DNA from: Paraphaeosphaeria minitans | Taxonomy: Eukaryota > Ascomycota > Dothideomycetes > Pleosporales > Didymosphaeriaceae | Reading direction: 5' to 3' | NCBI GenBank assembly: GCA_015832175.1 | Contig: WJXW01000004.1 | Span: forward strand, 1,612,001-1,676,000 | Length of the DNA: 64,000 nucleotides | Shown: positions 45,345-56,900 of the stretch, one piece after another | Position numbering within the stretch: position 1 is the stretch's first letter | How the letters are laid out: every line of letters begins with the position of its first letter | Program-made: the position numbers and the translations under genes | Notes under the pieces: model-generated | What the model saw: only the letters and a program-made list of their open reading frames with translations | Databases searched by the model: none | Told to the model about the DNA's origin: nothing

Positions 45345-47167
45345 GGCAGAGGAGGGCAAGGTTGAAGAGAAAGGGGTGTTTCGTTGCATGTATCGGCGCT
45401 CGGGCGTTTGGTTGGTGTAGGATGAAGAGAAAGGCAAAAGTGAGATGGAAAGTCACAGAGTCTGGCCAGTAGCTCAGTAGAAATGATACCATTCTTGTAC
45501 CAATCGTCACCATATACGTCATGTCCGGATTTCGTTGCAGGACGTTATGCTTGTTATCGATCGAGTGCCTTGCATTAGCCGCAGAACGTATTGCGCCAAC
45601 GAGTTCTCACGCCCTACTTTAAAGGCTAAGAGTGTTACAGAGCGAACAAAAGTACTACGACTGATTTCCACAGCCGTGTTGGAGTTATCGCAAGGTCCCG
45701 AAAGTTTTCCCGGTTATTTCGTGGGTTCCAGGCACGCTGCGTACTAGCAAGTTTCGTCTCAAAATTCCCATGCTTGCAGGAAGCAGTGTGACTCTGTGTC
45801 TTTCGCAAAATCCAAGCAGTCTATTCTGTTCCCCGGGACCCAGGTGCTTGCGAGCAAAATCTCACTTACGCGGGCATGCCAATCTGATCGTAATAATCAC
45901 ATTGTATCGTGGGATCAACATGATATTTTCAAACACTACTCTCCACAAGTCGCTAGCAAACTGCTGGGTCGGGTATATATACCGTCCACTTCAAGAATCG
46001 TCCCCTAGCGACACTGACAAGCACAACAATATCCATTTTCGACTGAATCCTAGAGTAACTCAGTGCACATTACCTCAGTTGAATCCTTATATTTGGCTTA
46101 GCCTGCCTATACTCAGTCATTCAACCACAGCGTTCCTTGCGCATTCGGCTTCACCTGGGCTCCGGAGCTGCCTCTTGAGAAACTTCGAAAACCGTGCGGG
46201 TCTTGGGGATTGTATATAAAGACGACTACTGCCTTATCTTATAAGAGACTTTTCACCCTTACTATGCCCCTCTATCCGGGCTGGGTCCATGCACAGCATA
46301 GCACCTTAGCACTACATTTTGAATCACAATTATATGAATAATATGCCATTTACTGCATTAATGCAATCGTTTATCCCATAGGTACGTATCTTAAAACGTC
46401 ACTCCGCCAACTCCATGACAGGATGCTGGGTCTGGAGCAAGTATCAGGACTACTCTCCATTAACAGCATTCCATGTTGCTGAATCTCCGGCTACAGAGCT
46501 TGTAAGGAAGGACTAGGCTCATCGAAAACTTCGATGCGAGCGGTTTCAGAACAAGATAATATTCGCCGCGCAAACAGGCAGAAGATCAAGCACCATGATG
46601 GCCTCTACACACGATCCCGTAGGTCCACCATCGACACGCGATCGCCTTGGGCTTTCTCGTACACGGACAGGTCGTAAGTCCATGTTGATACAGTGTTCAC
46701 TCGTCGTTCACTTTAGAAACTCAACGCGGAAGGTGCAACTTAACAAATCGTGAAAGCATCTAGGCTTGTAGCTGCTTCCATAGAAATCGTTTTTTCCATA
46801 ATTTACTAGTATTTCTCTTCATCAAATAGCTGAAGGCTGGCATGTGTTCAGGCCATTTCGGCGGCACCCACACGGCAATGATCTTTGTTATTTACGCCAC
46901 TCGTTAATACTGCGACAATTTTAGGAAGGCCATCGGACCGGGAAAGATACAAACATTTCAGAAAGGTGATCGCTTCGTAGAAGAAGAATCTTTGCTTATG
47001 TCTTCTGGAAACGAAAAGGTGAACGAATTAGATTAATTCGTGGTCGGAATTACGGTACCGGAATAGTTCCCGCCGGCCTCGCTTAAATTACAAAGCCTAT
47101 CAACGTCAAAACTCGCCGGCTCCACTGTGAACGCAGCATTACTTCCACAGCATCAACTACAATCACG
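45345..47167. other. Long intergenic stretch
   Basis: 1.8 kb between two + strand genes. Only short ORFs that match nothing known, and no repeats. The 3' part near 47,100 holds the promoter of the next gene. An unrecognised non-coding RNA cannot be excluded. Confidence 0.5.
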
Positions 47168-48244
47168 ATGGGGCCACCAATATCTAGGAATCTGCACAGG
47201 ACCGCGAAAAAAACGCCGTCAAAGGCCCCTGCAAAGACGCCAAAGACTAAAGCTCCGGTGTCCGAAACAGGACCAACTTCATCCTTGCCCGTCGATCTGC
47301 TGCAGCTTCTACTCAACATCTTTCGGAACGCTTTTCCTGAAAGATTATCGACAGACATCACGCCCCTTCTCCAAGAAGTCAAAGGACACCTGTATAATCG
47401 TGACTTTTCCACCGCGTTTGGGAAGGAAGAGTATCTTGAGACGTACGCCGTACGCTGGTCGCCAAGTCGTACGCTCTGCTATCTGGAGATCCTATACAAC
47501 CTGCAGGATGAATTGAAGCCTTCCAAGAGCGAATCTCAAGAGGGGGAAGACGCGAACTGGAACATCGTAGGCCTGGGGGGAGGTGCAGGCGCCGAGATTG
47601 TCGCTCTGGGCGGACTGCTGAAGCTCTTCGCCACGACGAACGAAGATGAACATACCGCCAAGATGAACATCGCTGCCATCGACATCGCAGACTGGGCCAA
47701 CGTCATAAAACAACTCCACTCAGGCATCGTGACCAAACCCCCACTCTCAAAATACGCCTCAGCCGCCGCACAGTCAGCAAACAACGCGCTGACATCCCCC
47801 TCCTCTTTCGCCGTCACCTTCCACCAGCACGACGTCCTGAATCTGCCCCCGGAGACTCTAGCCAGGCTCGTAGAAAATGCGCACCTCATCACCCTCCTCT
47901 TCACCCTCAACGAACTCTACACATCCTCCCTCTCCCTCACGCAAAAGTTCCTGCTCAACCTGACCACCGCCCTCGCACCGGGTACGCACCTCCTCGTCGT
48001 CGACAGCCCGGGCAGCTACTCGACCGTCAGCCTCAACGACACAGACAAAAAGTACCCCATGCAGTGGCTGCTGGACCACACGCTGCTCCAACCCCCCGGC
48101 AGTGCCAAAGCGGATGCCGCGCCGCGCTGGGAGAAGCTGCAGGAGGAGGAGAGCAAGTGGTTTCGGCTCCCGGGGGGGCTGCGGTATCCGATCGAGCTGG
48201 AGAATATGCGGTACCAGCTGCATCTGTACCGGCGGTGTGGATGA
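47168..48244 (+). CDS. BMT6-like 25S rRNA uridine-N3 methyltransferase
   Basis: A single exon of 358 residues. In yeast Bmt6 methylates N3 of a uridine in 25S rRNA in the nucleolus. The Rossmann SAM-binding motif is VGLGGGAGAEIVALGG (residues about 136-151), followed by AAIDIADWANVI (acidic ribose-binding position). A later motif is TLLFTLNELYTSS, where the family has a conserved Asn/Glu. The C-terminus LENMRYQLHLYRR closes the domain. The N-terminus is basic, with KTPSKAPAKTPKTKAP, which fits nuclear or nucleolar import. The domain before motif I (LLQLLLNIFRNAF, YLETYAVRWSPSRTLCYLEIL) is typical of this family, which is why I prefer it over other methyltransferases. The orthology assignment is from memory. 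Confidence 0.85.
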   Translation: MGPPISRNLHRTAKKTPSKAPAKTPKTKAPVSETGPTSSLPVDLLQLLLNIFRNAFPERLSTDITPLLQEVKGHLYNRDFSTAFGKEEYLETYAVRWSPSRTLCYLEILYNLQDELKPSKSESQEGEDANWNIVGLGGGAGAEIVALGGLLKLFATTNEDEHTAKMNIAAIDIADWANVIKQLHSGIVTKPPLSKYASAAAQSANNALTSPSSFAVTFHQHDVLNLPPETLARLVENAHLITLLFTLNELYTSSLSLTQKFLLNLTTALAPGTHLLVVDSPGSYSTVSLNDTDKKYPMQWLLDHTLLQPPGSAKADAAPRWEKLQEEESKWFRLPGGLRYPIELENMRYQLHLYRRCG

Positions 48245-48735
48245 AGAGGGGGTGCAGCGGGAGCCGTTGGAGACGTGACGTCGTGGAGGTGCACGACGTT
48301 GCGCGTGGAGAAGGTGTGGACGGAAAGGTTGCATCAGACCACGGCATGTTACGTTGGCCGGGCGGTGCCTGGAAGAGGGAAAGATGGTGGGGGGGGGGGG
48401 GGGACGTGGTACGAGGGAGGCTACGAGCAGCACAACACAGCACGCATTCCTGGAGTTGTGTAACGCCCTCACTCCTCTCGTTGCCCCCCCGTCCCATCAG
48501 ATGATATAACAGCGCACTCCACCCACCTCGATGAACGAGAGCACCACCCACGCGAATCCCTCCCCCGGAAAACCAACAACACATCCATACCTCGCTATTT
48601 TTTTTATTTTTCTTCCATCATTTTCCGTATTCGTAAGATCAAGATACCCCCCCAGCCTCGGCAACCCCGCACACCTGGATCACCAGCACCAAAACATCAC
48701 TCACTCACCAACCAACCAACCAAACAACCCCCAAA
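48245..48735. other. Intergenic, with a long poly-G tract
   Basis: 490 bases. A run of about 15 G lies near 48,387-48,402. No gene recognised. Confidence 0.55.
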
Positions 48736-49303
48736 ATGCCAACCTGTCTCGCCCCCCTCACCCACCGCCTCTCGCGACTCCTTCCCTCCAAACGCTCCAC
48801 CACCACCACCCCCACCGCCAACCCAGCCATCCCCCCTCCGCCCACGCACCTCACCTCCCACGGCTCCTTCACCCGCAGCACCGGCCCCTGGCACAGCGGC
48901 GGCATCTCGGGAGCCAAGCTGCTCGCGCGCGCGGTAAGCACTGTTTTTGTTGCGGAGAGGGGGTGGAGCAGGGGCATGTGCGTGGGGTACGGGGGAGTGT
49001 GGGAGCGTTGAGGGAGGATGAGGAGGCGCGCTTTGGGTGGGTGGGGGTGGGGGGGGGAAGCGTCGAGATGGAGAAGAGGGCTGGGGTGGGGGACGAGGGG
49101 AGTATGCTGACGTGATGAAGGAAGGGGATCGGGGGTTGGCGTGTGTGCTTAAGGGGGGTGGGGAGGGGAGTGTTGTTGATTTGGGGGTGAGGAGGGAGGG
49201 GTGAAGGCGGAGGGCTGACGAGGGGCGGGCGGTGCAGGGTGTGAAAATGCGATTTTGGTCTCGGATTTTGCAGCGCATGTTGGGGTTTCCTTGGGCTTGG
49301 TGA
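48736..49303 (+). CDS. Small hypothetical protein, 75 residues
   Basis: Exon 1 (48,736-48,933) begins MPTCLAPLTHRLSRLLPS, a basic amphipathic N-terminus that could be a mitochondrial presequence. It continues through a Thr/Pro-rich stretch to GSFTRSTGPWHSGGISGAKLLARA and ends at a GTAAGC donor. A plausible acceptor (TTTTGCAG, 49,273) joins nine codons RMLGFPWAW and a stop in the same phase. The intron would be 340 bases, long for this genome, and is G-rich. The unspliced alternative runs on to 49,011 in low-complexity sequence. I do not recognise the protein. It may be a real short gene because the conserved-looking WHSGGISGAK part contrasts with the simple-sequence surroundings. Confidence 0.4.
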
Positions 49304-49869
49304 AGGGGCTGTGTGTGTGTGTGTGTTGTGCTAGTGGTGGCAGTGGCAGTATCAAACCCAGTCCCTTCTCGTCTCGTCTTGTTCACTGGAATGACTTCAT
49401 ATACACGAGGAACACAACATCTCGCACCTTTTCATTCCCTATCGTCTCAGATGCTACTGCCACTCCAAAGCGCATTCCGACGCTCTCTGGTAGGTGGACT
49501 GCTATTTGGGGAGGTGAGTGGGGAGGTGGATCGTATCTTGGAAACGTCGCTGCCGGGATGTCCGTATCGCACTGTGCTGTGCCGTATTCCAACGACACTG
49601 GACGCATGCAGAAGAAGCATCACCACCACCACCACCACCACGGAGCCGAAGACGTGCGTACAACAGCGCGACCGCAACCCAGGAATGTCATCTCCAAAGC
49701 GCAACTTCTAGTGCACCGCGCACGTCGTATACCCATTACCTACCCGCCATCAAATCCATAACTCATGTGTCCCGATTCCCCAGCATACAAACCCACGGGT
49801 GCGGCATCCATCTCTCATCAACCGACCAAACAACCCCCCTTCCCCCTCCCCCCGTTCCTTCCCCAAATC
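49304..49869. other. Intergenic, simple-sequence rich
   Basis: 566 bases with a (GTG)/(CAC) run at about 49,620-49,640 and C-rich stretches. It is the 3' side of the WD40 gene. No gene supported. Confidence 0.55.
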
Positions 49870-52822
49870 CTACTCCACCACCCTCCCACACGCCCCACAA
49901 GCCACAAACCTCTCCTCCTTCCCCCCCATCCCCCTCCACCGAACCTTGAACTCGGCGCCCCCGCAACTCCTGCACGTCTCCCCGTCCTCCTGCGCGCTGA
50001 CGTCGCTAACCTCGCTGCTCAGCTGACTGACCTTGCTGCTCATGCGCTGGCTCAGCTCCGGCCGCGGCGAGGCAGCGAGGAACCCGTTGCGCTCCGCCTG
50101 CGCGATCCTGGGCTTCGTGTTCCAGAACGCCCAGCTCTGGCCGTTGTACACGGACAGCGGGTTGGAGAGGGAGGACGGGAGCTGCGCGGCGGGGGGTCCG
50201 GAGGCGGGGGGTTTGCGTGGTGGGGATGCACCCGCGTCGTGAAGGAGAGTGGGAGCGGGAGCGGGAGCGGGCTTTGAAGGCGTCGCGGAGTCGGCGTCTT
50301 CTTTGCTGTGGTCGGTGGAGAGGCCGGTCCTGGGAGTGAGGGTGGTATCGCGGCTGGGCATGGGGGCTAGAGCTGGTGAATCCGATGGCCACGTGCTCGT
50401 CATGCTCGTCCGGCTCTTCGACTTTCTCGGCGAGACACTCCGCCCGATGCTGCGGCGGGGGGATTCAAATCCGCCGTGGGCGAGATCCTGGCGCCAGCTC
50501 ATGATGCGCTCGTTAGGCGGTTGTGTCGACGTGCTGTCGCGGCGGGCGCGGTCGGTGCGGGTGGAGAGGATGCTGGAAGGGCGACCGAGGCGCAGAGAGC
50601 CTGTGCGCCGGGAGAGGAGGGAGGCGGCGTCCCAGTTCTCAGAGGCGCGGAGGCGCTTGTGGTATGCGCAGTCCTGGCGGTAGACTTTGATTGCGCCGGT
50701 GTAGTCGGCGGTTACTATGATGTGGCCGTTGGTGTGCTGGAAAACGTCAGTAAAAGTTGTCATCTCCTCAAGCTGGCAAGTGTACGTACCGCTGATCGTG
50801 CAATATACGCCGGGCTCTCTGCTACCCTTCTAAAGTTCGCCTCTGTAGGTGTAGGTCGGACAGACCCCGCTTCCGTAGGCGGCTTCGAGCCATTCATCGA
50901 ATCCTCACGCGAAACCAGCGTGACCGGCGGCGGATTGCAAAGATCGAATATCGGATCTTCCGAGGCGCTGAGCAGCTGCCTCGTCTTCAGCGGCGCAATC
51001 GTAGCACATGTGGTGATCGAACAGTGCGCCTCAAACATCTCCATGGGCCGTTGATCTCTCTTCTCACCTTCAAACCCGTTCGTCGACCAAATATATGCTT
51101 TCCGGTCTTCGCTTCCACATATTATGTGTTCCGTGTCGTCTGCAAACGTGGCTCTTATCTGGCTGCAGTTGTTCTCGTGACCGCGGAACTTCATCTCCAG
51201 GTTTTTCTCTCGAAAACCGTAGACTCGTACTCTTGAGTCGTTGCTTGTTATCAGCAATTTCACGTCACCGGTACTGCTCCCGGGCGGCCAGCAGACTGCT
51301 TGTATCCCTGTGATCTTGCTTCCTTTTGCATTCTGCCCTCGTGTTGACTTTACGTGGATCTGGCTCTGCAGCTTGAGCCCCTCCGTGTCGTAGAACATGC
51401 AAAGACCACCTAGTGTTCCCGCTATGCAGGTTTTCCCATCCGGCGTGAAGGCGACCGAAGTGATCATGTCCGGCAGAGACACGGCATATGCCACAGCCTT
51501 ATCTGGTATACTCCAGAGCCGCAATTTTGTGTCCAACGATCCAGCGAGGAAGAATCGATCATCGCGCGGATGGAACTGAATCGACGGAACGAAGTCATTG
51601 TGCTTGAAGGTGCACAGATTCTCGTTGCGACTGATGTGCCACAGCCTCACCGTCTTATCCATCGACGAAGAAAGCAGGAAATTATTCTTGCTCCAGCTCA
51701 AGTCCAGTATCGTCGACGTGTGTCCCTGATACTCCCTAAACGGCTCCTGGTGGAAAACTGGCGCACTGAGTCTCGTAGAATGGCCCGAGGCATTTGGGAT
51801 GTGCTCCTCAGTCTCGTGGGCTTTCCGATCCTCTGGCGTCGCAAGGACGGCCCAGACGCGCACGACCTTATCCTGCCCGCCTGCTGCCAGGTACTTCCCA
51901 TCTCTGCTGAACTCCGTCGCCCAGATGGGGTTCTGCACGCCAGCCGACCCAGACGGAGTTGTTGAGCTCGTCGTGCCAACACTCAGCCTCTTCTTCCCCA
52001 TCTTGGTCCTCAGTTCCTGTGCCAGGAACACACGGTCAAACTCCTTCTCTTTCTTGTACTTGGTCCGCATCTTGATGTACGCCGGTGGCGGTGGATGCTT
52101 GGGGCTGAACCCCAGGTTGTCAACGGTATGGCTGAACAGCTGTGCCTCCATCCCCTCTGGTCGCGGGTCCCAGTCTCCCGCCTGCGAGCCATTATCGTTG
52201 GTGCCGCTGCTGAGGGTGCCTTTCTTTTTGGTGCCTATGAAACGTGACAGAAACGAGACGCCTTTCCTGATGTTGCCGTTAGCGGGTGGCCACTGTGTTG
52301 TGCGTACTCCGCCTTATTGCGTACGCTGCTTGGACGGAGCATGAACGAAGAAACGAACGACGACCAATGACACGATGGTTGCGACTCTGCACACTGCCGC
52401 TTTGGGAAACATTGCTGTGGAGCCGCGTACAGCAGCGTATTCGTAAAAGGACGTGTGCTCACTTCTTGTCTGCCTTGGTACCTCCACCGGTGCTCTCCCG
52501 CGCAGGCGTATCGCTCGCCATGTTCGTATCCGTCCTTCCATCCTGCGGGCTGGTAGGCGACTGTGCGGCTGTTTCGGCATACTGCGCGCGCAGCTTCTGC
52601 GCCGTGAGCGCGGTGTTTGTTCGCTGCAAGATGTGCTAACAGCTCAGTTAGCCCGGGGACATGCCCTCCCGACGCTCAAACAGTACATACTTGCGAGAGC
52701 GGGTCCAAGGACGGCCGCCCTCTGCCCTCGGCATTCGCATCTTTGCCCGGTTTCGAGTCGAGGGAACTCGCGTCCTTTGCCTGAGGGTCGGAAGCCCTGG
52801 TCTTGGGGAGGACTTCAGCCAT
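49870..52822 (-). CDS. WD40-repeat protein (WDR44 / yeast DGR2-like)
   Basis: Four exons, 52,691-52,822, 52,463-52,635, 50,790-52,266 and 49,870-50,736, with introns of 55, 196 and 53 bases, encode 882 residues. The N-terminal 130 residues are disordered and include KGVSFLSRFIGTKKK. The WD40 domain spans about residues 170-600, with blades such as IWATEFSRDGKYLAAGGQD, ILDLSWSKNNFLLSSSMDKTVRLWH and FFLAGSLDTKLRLWSI, and a last strand HIIVTADYTGAIKVYRQD. This arrangement, including FVPSIQFHPRDDRFFLAGSLD, is that of the WDR44/DGR2 family, whose animal member binds Rab11. The roughly 280-residue C-terminal tail is Ser/Pro-rich. It ends with two CxxC pairs (CRSCGGAEF, CGACGRVVE), which suggests a small zinc ribbon. 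The function in fungi is uncertain. Confidence 0.88.
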
Positions 52823-54153
52823 TGGCGTCGCGATGCGCATCAAGCTTCATCCCAGAAGAACCATGCGTGTTTCCTGCAAAGCTGTGCGCTGTTCCTGCAG
52901 CCGAGATGCCGAGTTGGCAGACGCGCCGGATGTGCTTGTCCAGAGCCTCCGAATGTGCTTGCTCAAAGCCTCCGACTGTGCTTGTCCAGAGCCTCCGAAT
53001 GTGCTTGTTCAACGCCTCCGACTGTGCCTGTCCAGAGCCTCCGAATGTGCTTGTTCAACGCCTCCGACTGTGCCTGTCCAGAGCCTCCGAATGTGCTTGT
53101 CCAACGCCTCCGACTGTGCCTGTCCAGAGCCTCCGAATGTGCTTGTCCCGAGCCACCCGTCGTGTCTTGTCAATTGCGCATGGTACACTCCCGCGTCGTC
53201 AAAGCCGAAAGGGAGCTGTGCGTCTCACCCTGCCCTCCGAGCGTTGCGGTGATGCGCGCGGAAGTCAGCGGAGCAAACAGCTTATCGATAGCCGTTGTGA
53301 TGTAATTTGTCGTTAGTCCAACGGTTTAGTCGGAAAGTTTACCTCTAGTATCTAGACCAGATGGGTGATCGAGTTTCCAGTGTACAGTGTACAGTGTACA
53401 GAAGTCCTGGCAGAAGCGGCGGTGGAGATTTGCGCTGCATTCGCGCTCGGCATCTAGTCTACCTAGTGTAATGGGGAATGTTGTTCGCCCGACGCATTTG
53501 GCTGTGATGTCATGCATCCGTCTCCGAGGCGACTCGCGACTCGCGACTACCTAGGCATCCCGAAAGTGCGTGCGGGCGCGTCGACTTGGTGGCCGTTAGC
53601 AGCAGCGGCCCTCTTACATCTCATCTGTTTTGGAACGTGGTCAAAGAACAGTGAGGGTGAGCATGCAGCTGGCTGGGCCATGGTCGTTCCAGGACCAGGA
53701 CCAGGACCTCGGCTGCGTCTTTCGGGCTTGCAAGCCTGACCCTCACACCGAGGACGTCTCACCCGAGTCAACGCCATCACGACGCGTTGCAGCATGCGAA
53801 ATAGGTGAGTGTTTTGAGACTTCAGATTCTTCATTATCGAAAATCGCCAGTGTCCTACCCTGTCCCTTCCTGCCCACCCTCACCAGCCATAACAATCATT
53901 CGCGTCCTCGCGTGCTTCCCCTCAACCGAAAACGCCGTGTGTGATCAAGCGCACCAAATAAAAACCCTGGTATCAAAAGCAGCCTGCTGTGCCTGCCATG
54001 TGCTCGCTATGCCGTGTCTGACTCCGACAATGCAGAAGAGAGGATATGCAAAAGGAAAAAAGGGCAGCCCAGCACCCGTTGCCCCCAGTCTCCAAAAAGG
54101 CGTACATCTACAAAAGCGCAATAGGAATAAGAAGTGCAAGGGAAAGAATGCGT
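52823..54153. other. Intergenic with a 21 bp minisatellite
   Basis: 1.33 kb: the WD40 gene promoter, the minisatellite at 52,939-53,157, and the 3' side of RNR2. Long + strand ORFs here come from the repeat and are not believed to be genes. Confidence 0.55.
52939..53157. repeat. 21 bp minisatellite, about 10 units
   Basis: Two alternating 21-base types occur: AGAGCCTCCGAATGTGCTTG and CAACGCCTCCGACTGTGCCTG with their joints. They form a 42-base higher-order unit, and the array is close to the start of the WD40 gene. Because 21 is divisible by three and no unit holds a stop, all three + frames are open across it. Confidence 0.9.
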
Positions 54154-55558
54154 CTAGAAGTCCTCGTCAAAGGCGAAGTCGCCAGACACCTTCTTGCTCT
54201 CCTCCGTCTGCGTCGATTCCTCGTTCTTCTTGGTGCTGGCCATGACGCCGGCCTTCTGGTAGTCGCCGACCCGCTTCTCGAAGAAGTTGGTCTTTCCGGC
54301 GAGCGAGATGTTCTCCATGAAGTCAAAGGGATTGGCCGCGTTGTAAATCTTGGGGTTGCCGAGGGCCAGGAGCAGGCGGTCGGCCACAAACTCAATGTAC
54401 TGGCACATGAGCGTCGAGTTCATGCCAAGCAGCGCACAGGGCAGCGCGTCGGTGAGGAACTCCTTCTCGATGACAACGGCCTGCGTGATGATGTCCTCGA
54501 CGAGCTTCTTGTCGGGCCGGGTCTTGAGGAGGGAGAAGAGGAGGCAGGCAAAGTCAGTGTGCATGCCCTCGTCACGGGAGATGAGCTCGTTGGAAAAGGT
54601 GAGACCAGGCATGAGGCCACGCTTCTTGAGCCAGAAGATGGACGCGAAGGAGCCGCTAAAGAAAATACCCTCGACGGCGGCGAATGCGATGAGACGCGTC
54701 GCGAAGGTGGAGTTCTGGTCAGAGATCCATCGCAGAGCCCAGTCGGCCTTCTTCTTGATGCAGGGAACTGTGACACGCGTTAGATGAGCGTCGCGGGGTA
54801 TGAGTCCCAGCTAACTTACTGTTGTCGATGGCGTTGAACAGGTAGGTGCGCTGCTTAGGCTCGCTGATGTATGTGTCGATCAAGAGGGAGTAGGTCTCGG
54901 AGTGGATGTTCTCCATCATGATCTGGAAGCCGTAAAAGCATCGCGCCTCGGGGATCTGAACCTCGCCGCTGAACCGCTCGACCAAGTTCTCGTTGACGAT
55001 GCCGTCGGATGCGGCGAAGAAAGCGAGCACGTGTGAGATGAAGAAGCGCTCGTCATCGTTGAGGCGCTTGTTCCAGTCGTGCAGATCCTTGGACAGATCA
55101 ATCTCCTCGGCGGTCCAGAAGGAAGCTTCGGCCTTCTTGTACATTTGCCAGACCTGCAGGGCAACGTGTCAGTCAAGGTGCCCCTCCAACGCGACTTGAC
55201 GCGTGTGGATGTGCAGAGACGCGTCGACTTACATCGTGGTACTTGATGGGGAACAGGACAAAGCGATGGGGGTTCTCTTGTAGGAGGGGCTCGTGTGCCT
55301 CTTCCTCCTTGATTGTGGGTGCGGTCGAAGCCTTCGTGGGCAAGTCCTCCTCGACGACATCTGGTATGCCGACAATGGGCTTGTACACGTTCTCCTTGTC
55401 TGCCGAAGACTCAAAGTTGAGCTTCTTTACAGGCGAGTCAGACATCTTGAGTGTGTTGATTGCCGAAGCAGCCTGTGCACGCGTTAGTATACGCGTCTGC
55501 ATGATGGTGATGGATGCACGCGTACGCTCTTGGAGGGTGTCAACTGAATAGCAGACAT
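54154..55558 (-). CDS. RNR2: Ribonucleoside-diphosphate reductase small subunit
   Basis: Four exons, 55,526-55,558, 55,233-55,472, 54,820-55,153 and 54,154-54,767, with introns of 53, 79 and 52 bases, encode 406 residues. The small subunit carries the di-iron/tyrosyl-radical cofactor that the large subunit needs to make dNTPs in the cytosol. By position against mouse R2, the iron ligands Asp141 (AASDG), Glu172 and His175 (MENIH) and radical Tyr179 (SETYSLL) are present. The later ligands lie in [11 protein letters not shown] and upstream of it. The C-terminus GDFAFDEDF is the peptide that docks to the large subunit. The first exon is only 11 codons ([11 protein letters not shown]). The introns contain six ACGCGT boxes, a possible cell-cycle control. 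Confidence 0.97.
55473..55525. promoter_or_regulatory. RNR2 intron 1 with three ACGCGT boxes
   Basis: ACGCGT, the MluI cell-cycle box bound by MBF (Mbp1/Swi6 in yeast, Cdc10 complexes in fission yeast), occurs at 55,479-55,484, 55,491-55,496 and 55,518-55,523 within 53 bases. Intron 2 has two more (55,199-55,204 and 55,219-55,224) and intron 3 has one (54,775-54,780). MCB control of RNR genes is established in yeasts; a role of these intronic copies is inference. Confidence 0.5.
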
Positions 55559-56900
55559 TGTGTGGAAGATGTGTATTTAAGCACCAATGGTCTTTCGGTG
55601 AAGCAGACGTAGAAGTAGAGAAGTAGAGAATGGTGGCGAGAGTGGTGAGTGGATGCTGTTGTTGTGGGATGTATGAACGAAGAGACGCGCTCAGGTGCTT
55701 TAAAGATATCAAGCGCGACCGTCACGTGCTAGCGCGCAGACGCTAAGTTTTTGCAAGGTCCATGCTTTGTGTGCCGGAAGTCGTGACGTTATTCGGTGAT
55801 TTTTGAGCATCTCACTGCAACCTGACCAAGCAATTTCTTTCAGACGCGGGTATCTTAGGCAGCAGACTATGCGCTTTCGAATGACACCAATGCTTTCCTG
55901 ACTCACCCCGAATGGCACTCAAGAATCGGTGTTGAAGATGGTCGTCGCGAAGGCTGGGTTAGACGCGACGGACGCCTGAGCGCACGCGTTTGAAGCAGAA
56001 CGCGCTCTGAGTGGGCCCAAGACCCACAACAACAAGCCTCCCCGCGCAGGAAGTGGCAGGTATCCTTCGTGCGCCAAGTTCCCATGGCATCCAGGCGGCT
56101 GAATCAGATCTCCACTTTGCTTGGAAATGTTGTCCGAGACGCGTGCACCATCGATGGCGGTGCGAGAAGATTGTCCGATCGCGGTGCAAGACGCCATGTT
56201 GGCTTCGATCCAAGCGCCTTAGCAGAAGCTGAGTCAAGCACACAGAATTCAAGTCAGCGCGTGGACGACGCGACGTTGCCCTCTCTCTGGAGTCGCGAAG
56301 GCAAATCGATGAATCAAACGCGATACCCGCAAGTCATGCACGGCTGCACCTCGGATCACTCGGATCAGCTCCATCTGATAATCCCCATCTGATAATCCCC
56401 ATCTGATAATCCCCATCTGATAATCCCCATCTGATAAGGCCCACGAGCTCCGAGACCCTCAGTAGCCTACCTATCATCCACCTACACACACATTTTGCTC
56501 ACCAGCCAACGCCCGCCCAATCTTGCACGTGGTTTATTTGTATTTTTTTTTCTGGCTTTTTGCATTGGGAACAAGCACTCCATCCATCGAGCACCATTCC
56601 CCTCGTTTCAAAAACACTCACGTGACACTTGCCCATTGCCTCGTTACCCAGTGGCGCTGGTAGTCTACTCCGACTTGACCTTACTTTACTGCGCACCTTT
56701 CGCTGGGGCTCCTCTCTGCTCCTCTCCTGTCTTGTCTCTTCCTCCCCCGCGAACCAACCATAAACGTGCACGCACACCGCGCAAGAGAATTGACTGACAT
56801 ACACGCCAAAAAACAAAAAAAAAGCCAAAAAAAAAACCCCCCCACTCCCCTCTTGCACGCTCCTCTACGCACCCACCTCACCCCCCCTTTTTTTTTGACT
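55559..56900. other. Intergenic, RNR2 promoter and 14 bp repeat
   Basis: 1.34 kb. It holds two further ACGCGT boxes near 55,983 and 56,138, a 14 bp tandem repeat at 56,371-56,437, and poly-A/poly-C runs near 56,816-56,910 at the RPC4 3' end. No gene seen. Confidence 0.55.
56371..56437. repeat. 14 bp tandem repeat (CCATCTGATAATCC), about 4.8 units
   Basis: Perfect direct units in intergenic DNA. Each holds CTGATAATC, which includes a GATA core (GATAA). Confidence 0.9.

Noticed and set aside
52453..53316. Long + strand ORFs over the minisatellite
   Set aside because: Open only because the 21 bp unit has no stop. No domain, and they overlap the first exons of the WD40 gene on the other strand.
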